A DNA stretch of 64,000 nucleotides, from the NCBI GenBank assembly GCA_914767715.1, contig OU612073.1, positions 11,718,001 through 11,782,000 on the forward strand, read 5' to 3'. Below are positions 52,851 to 64,000 of the stretch, one piece after another. Numbering within the stretch: the first letter of the stretch is position 1; every line of letters starts with the position of its first letter. The position numbers and the translations under genes are program-made. Origin of the DNA: Membranipora membranacea. Its lineage: Eukaryota > Bryozoa > Gymnolaemata > Cheilostomatida > Membraniporidae. Below the pieces are notes generated by a model, which was not told the DNA's origin, made no database searches, and worked only from the letters and a program-made list of their open reading frames with translations.

Positions 52851-53584
52851 GTGGTAGTCGTTCAAGCATGTCAGAACTTTGCCGACCTTTCTGTGTTTTA
52901 TGAAGAAAGTTCTGATATGGCTCTGCCTGCTACTGCGGATAACCATGTTCTCTTAATCAGACCCCACACAGCTCTTCTCATGGCTACTGTAGCAGGTTAG
53001 TAGTACCGTCCAACTGTTATAAATTATTTCCCCATTAATAAAACGCATCAATAATATAGCGCCATATCAAGAGTTAAGCAAAGATTGCAGTTGTCCTCTC
53101 TTATATCATTATAATCAGCTATGACGAGTCATGCTGTGATGTTGACACGCTCAATATTTTTGATTATTGCATTAACCGATACTTCTATTGGTCAATCATT
53201 ACAACCAATATTATAAAGGAGTGTTTTATGAACAATGTTCAAATAACTTGGACATGACTAGCTCTGGTCCCCAGCCTCCTTGGATAATGTTCTGTAAGCT
53301 TCATGGGATACGCCTGAAGACTTGGACAACAACTGACCCTACTCTGACTCACTCGCACACCAACATATCATTGTTCGTTGCTTCGATCTATAGGTGGTAC
53401 TGCTAAAAGAGGAGCTTACATAGGGGCCTTAGCTGCAGAGCTAAGGAAAGCCAACGGAAGGATTGAGATAAGAGCGATGCATACTAATGCAGCTAATGAA
53501 GTACGAAGGTTGGGATACCAACAGGTTCCTGAATGTAGAGATACTCTTATGAAGCAGCTCATCTTACAACATGGTGGAAACTGA
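52851..53584 (+). CDS. Caspase-like C-terminal exons (catalytic cysteine, p10)
   Basis: Exons 52,851-52,995 and 53,394-53,584 join in phase 1 and end at TGA. The first begins VVVVQACQNFADL, the catalytic-Cys strand; the usual QACRG pentapeptide is QACQN here. The second is the small subunit (AKRGAYIGALAAELRKANGR). Entry phase 0 fits the p20 exon at 46,533, but the MS4A-like gene and a decayed pair of the same exons lie in between. No p20 exon was seen between 52,139 and 52,850. The gene is therefore either split by rearrangement, spliced over 6 kb, or a fragment. Confidence 0.7.
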
Positions 53585-54544
53585 TCAGGCAACACATCAA
53601 CTAACTAACTACAGCGTGATTACCTTCAAAATGATTTTAGAGTGACAATCTACTCAAATTTTATAACTGATGCCGTCATGCAAAACTATGAGTGTTTACT
53701 CCTGCTACTTCCCTACAAGTACGATGTTTCAAAAAGATAGAAGAGTTCGGAAGCCAGTTCATTGAGAAATTGGGTATCAATGACAACCGCTATCTCTAAG
53801 ATATATACTTGACAACAAACTGAGCACATGTCATAATGTATATATAACATTTATACTAAAGCTCATAATCTTTATCTTACGTTACCAATTCATTGTAGAA
53901 AATTTATCAACCCACTGTTAAATAAGGCGACCGTTTTTCACAATTGTCACAATATATTCTACCATTTCTGCAGTTACTGCCTGTGCCTTTATGATGTTTT
54001 GCTAGCATGATAGTGACTTATTAAACATTTTAAAATTTGCATAAAAGCGGTAATGTTGCTTGGACTGAGCCCCTCCCTTAAACAGACCATATGCGACAAG
54101 TCTCCCTGGTTTTAGGGCGACGCCTTGATTTTAGCCCAATCTAAGGCCTCTCCACTCCACTCCACTAACCTAAGTATCAATTTATGCTGAGTGACACATC
54201 CACAGCCATAATTAAATGTTTAATGGGAAAGGTTTTTGCTTCTGAGCTAAACTTCCAATTAAAGAATTTCTCACAAAATTCTTAGCTATGAGTTGCGAAT
54301 CTTGATTATGTATTGACATCACAGTTTATTCACTTATAGAGCATTAAAATCAATATGGATCACATAGATAGACTGGTCAACGAAGTGAGCAAAGATCAAA
54401 AGTAACATTATGTTAATACTAAAAATATTGATGATGCCAATTCAGAACAGAAAAGATGTCTAGATATTGTCTTATCCTATATTGAACTGAAAAATAAGGC
54501 AAACTTGGTCAAAGAAACACAGGTATCAGATCTGCTTTCTGTTG
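53585..54544. other. Gap between the caspase-like tail and the WAP gene
   Basis: About 1 kb holding two convergent 3' ends. No exon or repeat was recognised. Confidence 0.4.
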
Positions 54545-57500
54545 TTAACCTCTGCGAAATCCAGCAGGTCGGACACAACGTTTACCACAATTGCCACAAC
54601 ATATTCTACCATTTCTACAATTACTGTCTGTGACACATCTATCTCGTCTTACTATTCGACAAGCACGCCTTCTCAGGAATCTACGTGGGCATCTGTCAAA
54701 AACACAATAAGAGGGGAGTATTATCATTATCTTATTAAATATGGTATGATACCTGTTAAAGGTATGACAATATCAAATAAATACATTTGTGGTAATTGTG
54801 ATGGGCAACAATGTAACTAGCTTGAGGGCTCAATCTCTGTACAGGCTGTTGTTAGTGGTTGTAACGGTCAGCGAATACCATATCATGACTGATAATTATG
54901 ACTAAACGCGTACACAAATCCTAAAGCTATCTCATGTAAAACCTCCCATTATAGCATAGTGAAAGCTTTCTTCATTGTTCATTTGTACATTGACTACATG
55001 TACCATAATGATTTCACTCTTTGCCATGAGCTCCTTCGGAGCAGATCATCACCCAGCTATTAGCTCATGGCAGATTGTCACATACAAAACATTTAACCTT
55101 TACTTTAACTCAGCTGACGTAACGTACTGTGTGCAAATAAGGCTAATAAGTGATTAAGAATCGACATGATCCTGTAAAACTACACCTAATAAACCTCACA
55201 CAGTAAATGTTACAGTGGTATTCCACCATTTTATCAACAGCATCCCTAACATCATAGAATATGTCCTGGTTGATCATTGAATGACACCACAAGAAATTTG
55301 TGCAGGGTTTGACCACTTTGACTACACTGTAACTTGACAAGGCATGTTTGAGAGTATGGATTTTGAGCGCGGGAGTTGTCTTTGCATATTTAAAGTTAAT
55401 TCAACCGCAGTGATGATTCAAGTGAGGGAAAAGGGGAAACGGTGCTTGCAGTTTTAAATCTAAGAGCGATACATAACGTGAAGTTACCTCTGTGGTGGGA
55501 CAGTTCTTGCTGGCTCTTCGCACTTTTTTGGGCAGCCCCCGCAGCACTTCTGCTTTCCTGGACAAGAAGAATCACCGGAACATCTGACGTCGCATGTACC
55601 AAAACCTTGTTGCCTTCTTGGGCATGTTCCTGGCTTAGAAACTGGTGGAGGAGTGACAGGTGGACTAGTCACAGGTGCTGTGCACTCTCTTGGGCAGTTT
55701 CCGCAACATTTCTGCTTACCAGGACACTCAAAATCCGAGCCGCATCGGACAACGCATGCTCCAACAAATCCTGGTGGAGGGACAGGGCATGTTCCTGGTT
55801 TAGTAGCTGGATGAGGAGGTGGTGGCGGTGGAGGTGGACTAGTGACAGGCGCTGTGCACTCTCTTGGGCAGCTTCCGCAGCATTTCTGTGCACCAGGGCA
55901 CTCATTATCTCTGCCACATAGAGCTACGCATACTCCGAAAAAATCTGGTGGAAGGACAGGGCATGCTCCTGGCTTCGGGGCAGGATCATTTGGCACTAAA
56001 ACAATATTGTCACTGCATTAATGATTCTGTGATCAGTATAAATGAAGCGACAAATGATACGGCTTTGGCCTAAAAGTGCAAGGCTATAAACTTCAGACAG
56101 AGTAACTGCTCAAAGAAAAAATATACTCTCCACAAGACAAAAACAGTAACAATGAACTGATCAGCATTCCCATCATACATATACATACCACAAGTGCATG
56201 TGGGACATTGTCCAGGTCGTGAGGTCTCTGTCGCAGTTGCTCCTACGGCGCAAACCACTAGCGCACATGGTGAAAATTCAGGACATCTTGCTATAAGAAA
56301 ATTAAATCAATTTAAAAAAATAAAATATGACAAATGGCTGAGCCCATCGATGAGCATTTTTAGTTGTTGAAACTGTTTGCCGAGAATTTTCCAGAATATC
56401 TCTCTCATTATGAATCAATGACTTTCATTGATCAGACAAGATTTATAACAAGACTATCAACCAGATAGCCTACATACAAATCTTTATGATACACTTCAAC
56501 CACTCTGACACACTCATAAATTTTTTTTGTCAATTTGCAAAGTAAAATGTCTCATATTGAGTTAAGAGAAAAGCTTAAAATGACTATTCGCAACTAGGCT
56601 AATTTGCAACACAAGATCCAAACTCAAGAATGATTATTTTGCGGTAACAGCTAAAGTAATATAAGCTTTATGGAAGGCAGAATCTGTTTTTTTTATCCCC
56701 ACATACCACATCTACATATAGGACATGCTCCAGGTTGAGGAATCTGAGTGAGAGTCTCTCCTGAGGGACAAATAAGACGTGGGCAAGGTGCTTGGGCAGG
56801 ACAATCCACTGTAAAGATGAGATGGCTTGTCAACAGTTTACAAAAGAAATACTTTAAGAAACTATGATAAAGGCCAGCTTAAAGGAACTGCCTTTGATAG
56901 GTAGGCCTATACAGTGCACCACACTTAATCTTGACCTCTAGGGCGACCAAATGTTATCCTTATTCAAGAAACCCTGAATTGAGAGCCATTAGAATGCATT
57001 GAGATTTGGCTGAATTCTGAGTTTGAATCAACTACAAGCTTTGTGAATTTTTTCAGCAGCATTGAGTACAGTGCCGTACAGGCAATTTATGATATGAATG
57101 TGCTGCAACAAAACGTATTAAACCTTAAAACTTACAAATAGAAAAACAAAATGGTGGTGGAGCCTCAAAACTATATATATAAGAAGAAAGCCTCTTCTTC
57201 TAACGACTCTTTGTATGGACGTATTCGAGTTAACTGATAACTTCTACAATGTGGAATTCTCTCTGGTTTTTGGCTGATCCTTCATAACTTTCATTAGCAG
57301 GTGATTATGTTTTAGGGAAAGAGGAGGATTTAAAATTATGAATACTATGTTTGAATACTCACAGCAATCACAGGTTGCACATCCTCTGCTATCTACTCTA
57401 CTTCCATACTGACAGGTTACGAGACAGCGGGGAGCTCTGCATATTCTAGGGTCCGGCTCTATCATAAAAACAAACAATGTTATATGTGGTACATTTACTT

Positions 57501-58090
57501 AGAACAAGTTTGTTCCCTCTGTGATGGCGGAGGGACATTGCAGATGTTTGGTATCGATACCAATTATTTGCTGTATCCCACACAGAGGGAACAAACTTGT
57601 TCTAACATTCACTGCCCAAAAAAGTACTATTTGTTACGGCAACAGGTAATGTTAGTTATGTCCCCTTATTGTATGGAAGCACAACTCACACAAAAGTTGT
57701 TGTTACTTTCGATAAAGACATTAATTTTATTATCTATGATTGATTGTCTAGTCACTAAAATCAGGAATGTCCTCTGAAAGTAACAAGTGCAGTTGCACTA
57801 AGCAGAGGAATTTAAAGGATTCATTATTACCTGAGCCCTTTAGAACGTAGAGGCATGATCATCATCATAATAATTTTATACATATCATGGGCTTTACTGG
57901 TAGCAAAGGAGAACAACATACATGAACTATTGCTAGCAAACATTAAAGGTAAATGTTATTATTGTGAACAAGTTTGTGATTAACTTACTGCATGCACAGG
58001 TTACACAGTCAGTCGTTGGGTCTCTCTCAAATCCATATGGGCAGGCATTACTACATCCCGATCTACCGTTACAGTAGACAGGGTCTTCAA
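54545..58090 (-). CDS. Secreted-type antistasin/WAP multidomain inhibitor (5' end missing)
   Basis: Six exons join in phase on the minus strand: 57,989-58,090, 57,363-57,458, 56,707-56,808, 56,189-56,290, 55,488-55,995 and 54,545-54,692 (stop). The first four each encode one antistasin-type Cys module, for example CSNACPYGFERDPTTDCVTC and CRAPRCLVTCQYGSRVDS; all are phase 1-1, ideal for exon shuffling. The fifth exon holds three classic eight-Cys WAP domains (each with ECPGKQKCC or a close variant) joined by Pro-rich linkers, including an eight-proline run. The last exon adds a basic WAP-like domain (CRNGRICCGNCGKRC). Both families are extracellular protease inhibitors or antimicrobials. No start codon or signal peptide exon is visible upstream, where the duplication junction lies about 200 bases away. 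Confidence 0.8.
57500..57604. mobile_element. Palindromic MITE, TA-flanked (copy 2)
   Basis: Foldback of about 105 bases: TAGAACAAGTTTGTTCCCTC at the left, its inverted form at the right, and GGTATCGATACC at the centre. It is the same family as 16,544-16,657 with more arm mismatches. It sits in a WAP-gene intron. Confidence 0.7.
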
Positions 58091-58300
58091 CTATAAAACA
58101 TATAAGCAGTTATTTGGTCAATGTTTTAGTCAGCCAATACAGAAATGAAAATCAAAGGTGTATTGATTACCAAAAGGTCCTCTGTTTTATGTCTGAGATG
58201 ACATGCGCATTAGGCCTTGAGAATTCTTTACAACGTCTCATAGAAATCTTGCTGGTTTAAATTGGAAGGACTGTCTCAATCCAAGGAGTTAGAGTCTTGC

Positions 58301-58978
58301 CCAGATCTCTCCCTGGATGGCACAGTGATTACTCCCAGCACCAGTGTCAATTATCTTGGCGTAACAATGGACAATAAACTGTGTTTTGAGACTCACATCG
58401 CAGTGCTAAACAACGCCGGTATCTAGCCAAGCAGTTTAAGTTTTTAGGGGCCAGCAATCAGTTTCTCAATCAGAATTTTAGTAGTTTCGTTGAATCCTGT
58501 TTTTTCTATTGTTCACTAGTCATTTTTACCAATTTATATGATAGAGACATCAAGTCAATCCATAAAGTATACAAAACTGCAAGCAGCTATGGCCTAGAGA
58601 ACTGTGGTTTTGACTGCATTGTCAAAGATAGAATGAACTCCTTTATTAGCCACATACAGAAGGATGAACACCACCCTTTCCACTCATTCTTGACTAAACT
58701 CCGATCTGGAAGGCTGCAATCATACAAACATCGAGCAGCAATCGGTAGCGACAGCTTTATACGGCATTTTATAGATGTCTGCAACAATTCCAGTAAACGC
58801 TAATACAATGTTCTATTTTAGTTTGTATCTGTGCTATTTTTTGTATTTTCAATTACTTTTTATCATTTGAACCTTTTAGTTTTTTAGTCATCAGCGGCAA
58901 ATCCATATATCATTTCACTATATTATGTATGTACATGTATATATGTGACAACGAATTAAACCAAACCAAACCAAAAAC
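58301..58978 (+). mobile_element. LINE 3' fragment at the duplication junction
   Basis: Matches 45,321-46,018 of the larger LINE, including the end of the RT ORF (VxYLGVTMD region) and the AACCAAACC tail. The first 200 bases differ more (about 5%, plus 9- and 13-base deletions) than the rest. Confidence 0.8.
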
Positions 58979-59431
58979 ACTATAAGTCATAGGAGTCATA
59001 CAGATAGGGCTGACTATTACCTCTTGTGTGACATCCTGCAGAATTCTAGGAGGAAACCAACATGGACAACAGCAGACGCCAAGTTTGTCTAGCCCAGGTA
59101 TGGTAGCCTGGGCAAGCTGTTTGGGGTTGGTGGGGAGGGGTGCCATACCCGACAGCCTGCCCAGGCTACATGTTTGGTGCTACTTGTGCAGGCATGACAT
59201 GTTGATTTGACATGTTGATTGGTACTGGCTAGCCAGAACAGTGATCCTTCGCTTATGTTTTTCTTTTGTTGTGTAAGCTGGGGGGGGGGGGGGAGGGGGT
59301 TTCAATAAGAAAGAGCGATGTTTTTCTAAAGCAATTTATCGCTATCACATCACTCAAAATAACAATAATAATATAGCTATCAATGTAGCGATGCAGTCCC
59401 CAGGTGTACACAAGTATAATGCAGGATAATG

Positions 59432-60458
59432 CGGATTTTGCCTACCTTCCTGTGTTTTATGAAGAAAGTTCTGATATGGCTCTGCCTGCTACTGCAGATA
59501 ACCATTGTTCTCTTAATCAGACCGCACACAGCTCTTCTTATGGCAACAGTAGCAGGTTAGTGGCATCATCAACCTGGATAAAGTTGTTTTCTCGAAATGC
59601 ACATGTGGAGTGTTCCTTTACTAAAGAGGATGCGAAATCTGTCAGGCCCCCAGAACGTAAAACGATACAAGATATGACAACTTCACGGTCACAGGAATCC
59701 ATCTTATTTCTCGTTCAATATGGTGCGACGACTTCTATATGTTTGGGTATCATTATAATTCACTATATGAGATTGTCGTTGCTATTGTCGTGAACGTGTA
59801 GCTCCGAATCACGTCAATGTCAAAAGTTTCCAGTAATGTATACACGGCAACAATTCTACGTACAGGGAAAAAACAAACACAAGATTTTGCAATCACTCTG
59901 TTATTTATCTCTTTCCTTGAAAAGATGATCAGGAATTGCCGACAATGGTATGCCTTTTATACCTGTTTTGAAAATTTGTTTCAGCTAACCGCTGAGAGCA
60001 TTTTATTAAAATTTCTTTGGTTTAATGTATGTACACATATATCAGAGATTAGGTCTGACTCTCTCAGGCAAAATGTTTCTTCGTACAGCTCTGCATTGTC
60101 TTACAAAAAACTTTGAATACATCTCTTAATATCGCAACCTTTGTCAAGGAAGGTGAATAATCGAACAACCATTAACATACATACAATTCAAATAAACCAG
60201 TGGGCCTCCTCCCTATTCGAAATAATCTTCTGTTGTTTATTTTCCAACTTCTTGGCAAGTACATTAGCTGACAAAAAAACTTGCCTGTCCCTTTAATGTA
60301 TAGGTTGTACTGCTAAAAGAGGAGCTTACACAGGGGCCTTGGCTGCAGAGCTAAGGAAAGCCAACGGTAGGATTAAGATAAGAGTGATGCACACTAATGC
60401 AGCTAATGAAGTACAAAGGTTGGCGCTTATGAAGCAGCTCGCCTTACAGCATTGTTAA
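59432..60458 (+). pseudogene. Decayed caspase-like exons (copy 2)
   Basis: Carries the same QAC-deleted exon remnant (59,432-59,557) and the p10 exon with the same 30-base deletion (60,304-60,458) as copy 1, so these lesions predate the duplication. The p20 exon has been deleted outright. Confidence 0.75.
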
Positions 60459-61749
60459 AACTCATAATTTATTGTCGACCAGAAATTTGCAACTGAAGCT
60501 GAAACTGGAGGCGTAATACAAGAAGAAGGCCAGATGGCATGTATCATCATCAGGAAGTAAAAAATAATGACAGAAGAGGTTTTTACTTCAAATCCATCAT
60601 TACATGCAACTATACACATACATATATATATATTATATATTATGTTAATATCATATTTTTGAGTAGTCTATAGCTCCATGAAATCACAGCCAGCCCATTA
60701 AGGGCTGGCTGTGCATGAAATGTGAACAGCAGTTACATGCAGTGACTTTCGGCCGTTGGACATCACAGAAATTCATACTTTTAGGTCACTACTTACCTTA
60801 TTAAGTTATGAAGTCTTTTGAAATGACGAAACATTCTTTATCTTATAACATCACTAGCTCTCTATGAAACGACATTTTTATATCTATGGTGAGTTTTCAT
60901 TATTCACGACTAAGTATATACAGGGAGGTATATATATGTGTAAATCATAGATTGAAGTATTTCAGTTACTGTGAATAATTCATCACTACATATTATGGTT
61001 TTTGAAGTTATAATGCTGTTATGTGAACTCAATAAAATTCATAGCAACCGATTGTTTGATCTTGCATCATATAAATGTGTTTACCTTTTTGTTGTCATTA
61101 AACCAAATTTACTCACCGCTGACGTTCAATTCTTGTTGTAGTTCTATTTACTGCTGGTAGATAGTAAAAATCTCTACGTATTTTCTTATTGTGAATTGAA
61201 ACTGATTATTGATATTATGAATTGGGGACCTTGACATTTTTATAGTTGCTCTACCCGGGGCGCTCTTCTCTACTCACACTGTACATGACTATGTCAGACA
61301 CAAATACACTGCATTAGTGTCTTATTATATCTGTGGTGGTTGGAGAAACCGACAAGTTCAAATGCTATATTATGGCCTCTGATGTCCTTTTTGTATCACT
61401 CTCAAAGTTTTCCTTTCAAAATAATAAGATGATGTTTATCTACGACTTATCTAAAAAGTTCTTAGAATTGGGGAAGTGCTGTCAAATTTGGTATACAGCA
61501 TTTTTAGTTGTGATCTATTGAATCATCACAAGACATGTCATGCTGTAGGAATTTAACAGGAAATAACATCTTCCTTGTCATGCTAATAGTCATATGAGTG
61601 ATATGACGTGACCTCCATATAAGCTATGGGTCACTGCAGCACGTAATACTAACGTTTTAAGGCTTTGTAGAACAAACAGAATGAAACTAGACAGCTTTGG
61701 ATCACATGAATATTTAATTTTTGTAATTAGAACTCAATAAGGGAATAAA

Positions 61750-63170
61750 ATGGAAAACATAGCAGGCGATCAATTTGTGGTGACACCAGCAGATCCTGAG
61801 CGACAACCTCTACTGCCACAAGCACCAGTGCTGCCTAGAATCATCTCTCCAAAACCAATGAGACTATTATTATGGTGAGTAAGGTAACAAACCTTTAGCA
61901 GCAGATGGGGATCAAGACAGACACCCTCTCATGAAACAGGAGATAAATACAGTTCATGAAACAAAACACATTAATCTGGGATTTGACCTGATAATCATGC
62001 TCATTTCCAAGCACTTGATTGGGGTTCAGAAGGCCCAGCATGCATTGGTTTCTTCCTCTTTGAGTCTATTTAAGTGCCCTTCAAAAAGTCTTGAACTTGC
62101 CAGTGATGCCCTATGTAAGAATATCTATGAGCATTGCTTGGCCCCCATTCATACAGGTTAGGCTATTTGATAGAGTAATAGGACTACAACACACATTGAA
62201 GACTAAGAGGACCAACTTCATTTTTTGTTGGGGTTGACTCCCTATCCCACAAGGCAACGGGGGTTCAGATGAGCATTGTGTACCATACCAATAGGCTCTG
62301 ACACTGCCCAACTAATCACAGTCTGGTTCCATTCTAATATTTTTTTATACTCATATTGTTATTCTTTTGGAACGATGAAATGTTTGCAAGCTAAACCAAT
62401 ACATTACAGTTTAGACCAATCATCTTTTACTGAAATTGAAAATTTGATTCTATATGTATTTTCTAGGATTACGATTATAAAGTTGCTGTTTGGAGTAATA
62501 TGCCAAGTGATTGGGGTCCGGGTATATTGTTATGGTGGTTCTGGGGAATATTTGCCACTAGTTCTTGTAGCTTTGGTTGGAAGTTTATGGTCCTATCTTG
62601 CAGGATGTGTGGGATTAGTCGCAATAAAAAAGCAGACTACTCAGTGGGTGAGTGGTAAATACCATATAGTATAATGATAAATATACATAGTTGTCTTATA
62701 GCCAAATCCAATGTTGTCGTCTTATGTGGTCCTGTGTCACAAACAAATTTAATTTTAGCTTTCTTTTGCCATTGCAGCAATGTACTATCAATTCTTTTAC
62801 CGCTCAAATAAGACAAAATATGCGTAGCATCATTTAAACCAAAATTTAAACAAATCCTGACTTCTTTCATTTCAATCAACGAAAGGAACACATGAATTGG
62901 GGAATTGATCTAGAAATGGATCGATTTTGTTTCAATTTGTGAAATTTGCTTGAACTGGAGTAGTCAAACATACATGGTTATCAAACAAATACTAATGAGG
63001 ATTTTATAACTATAACTATAAAGGAATTTATTTTTCTTGTTTTTCAGTTTTTAGCTTTCATTGGGTTTGAAGTGATGGACATTCTCGCAGCCTTGGTTGT
63101 ATTTATTTGTTCATCAATTGCGATTCAAGGACTTTATGAGGACTGGGTCCGTCAAATCTACTATCCAACT
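61750..63170 (+). CDS. MS4A/CD20-like four-span membrane protein C (3' end outside window)
   Basis: Exons 61,750-61,874, 62,467-62,647 and 63,048-63,170 mirror the first three exons of the gene at 49,483, in the same phases. The protein starts MENIAGDQFVVTPADPERQP. Exon 3 reads FLAFIGFEVMDILAALVVFI and then SSIAIQGLYEDWVRQIYYPT, two residues shorter and very different from copy B in the loop before segment 4, although the introns are nearly identical. The fourth exon should lie about 250 bases beyond the window. No stop or frameshift is seen, so the copy looks functional. Confidence 0.65.
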
Positions 63171-64000
63171 GTAAGTTGATGTTAATTATCATCTCTTTGG
63201 CTCCATGCTGTTTAATTTATTACCCACTCCCCAGATACGTTTACCCAGTGAAAAAGTTGCTTTTGATGTGGTTTTGAATACATGCTTTACTTGGACAACA
63301 ATTATGTGTTTCATATTAGCCCTATTGTATAGGAGTTGGATGCTTTCCCGTGGCTCTTAGCACTTCTGTAAGGACATATCATTTGTACATCTGAAAATTG
63401 CTAACTATTATTATCACGACACTTGAACTATGGCCGTATTAAAAACATAAGATCCCACTGGTAAGCTTTGAACATAAATATAATGTTAGCAACTGTATGC
63501 AAGCAATGATTTTTAGTGCAATACCAAGGCGTCCAATACACTAAGCTCAGATGTTATCACTCCGCCTAGTGACATATGTGATTGACTGTCATTACTCACT
63601 GGCAAATGCTTGATGGATGCAGATAATTTCAAGATAAATGAATGGGGTGCTTATTTTATGTTCTTTGTTGATGTAATTGTGGTTGATCCAGGATCACCTG
63701 TTACTTATAATAGCTTGTAAACCTCCGGTTTTGTTGGTCTGAGGCTGAGCCGCCAACTATTGAATCAATATGGCACCAGTCAAAGCCATCCCTGCTTTGT
63801 TTGACATGTCGTAAGTTCAGCAGGTCTTCTCTGGAGTACTATCTAAATGTCTCGGATGTCATATAATGGTACTGTTGTTATCCTGGCATGCCGATCTAGA
63901 GCACAAGGTGGCTGTGAACTGGAGACAATTCCAATATTTTATGACATAAGACTAAAAAAGGGCTCATATTAGAAGAGCTTATTAAAACTATAGACTTTAC

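Larger units (their letters stand above)
58301..64000. repeat. Segmental duplication, copy 2 (runs off the window)
   Basis: Repeats 45,321-51,700 in the same orientation. About 0.7 kb (46,453-47,168 of copy 1), including the caspase p20 exon, is missing and bridged by a few filler bases near 59,426. The right edge of the window lies inside the copy. Confidence 0.9.

Noticed and set aside
55442-55921. 159-codon plus-strand open frame rich in Trp and Cys
   Set aside because: It is the antisense shadow of the WAP exon; the minus strand shows three eight-Cys WAP domains with correct splice sites.
59404-59793. 129-codon plus-strand open frame in copy 2
   Set aside because: It runs through the decayed caspase exon remnant and on into its former intron, and only appears open because of the deletion junction.

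Overview
The window is intron-rich, AT-rich nuclear DNA from an animal. Introns follow GT-AG, typical introns are 0.3-1 kb, and the gene content (an ATM-like kinase, MYCBP, a caspase-like protease, CD20/MS4A-like tetraspan proteins, a WAP/antistasin-type secreted inhibitor) is metazoan. An invertebrate is likely, but I cannot fix the phylum from the sequence. No bacterial-type operons, CRISPR arrays or rRNA genes are seen.

Left half (1-35,349, minus strand): one gene fills 35 kb. I could chain 41 coding exons, about 2,010 codons, from a start codon at 35,349 down to about position 387. The protein follows human ATM from the N-terminus through the HEAT-repeat solenoid into the start of the FAT region. 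The kinase domain lies beyond the left edge. Its largest intron (5,756-14,227) holds two complete, tandemly duplicated, atypical protein-kinase genes on the opposite strand (6,522-8,179 and 10,009-12,006).

Middle (35,350-39,481): the ATM-like start codon is head-to-head with MYCBP (c-Myc-binding protein, four coding exons, 105 aa), with about 1 kb between the two start codons.

Right third (41,400-64,000): a repeat-laden, recently rearranged region. In order it holds a truncated MS4A-like gene, a decayed CR1/Rex1-like LINE, a caspase-like p20 exon, a decayed pair of caspase C-terminal exons, an intact MS4A-like gene, an intact pair of caspase C-terminal exons, and a minus-strand antistasin/WAP gene. 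A second copy of the LINE 3' end, caspase remnants and MS4A-like gene starts at about 58,300 and runs off the right edge. The copies are about 13 kb apart and nearly identical in noncoding sequence. The second copy lost about 0.7 kb including the caspase p20 exon, and its third MS4A coding exon differs strongly from the first copy while the flanking introns do not. That contrast is the most striking signal in the window.

Several short foldback or terminal-inverted-repeat elements and two tRNA-derived repeats are scattered in introns. Exon boundaries were set by eye from splice sites, reading phase and remembered family similarity, so they may be off by a few bases.
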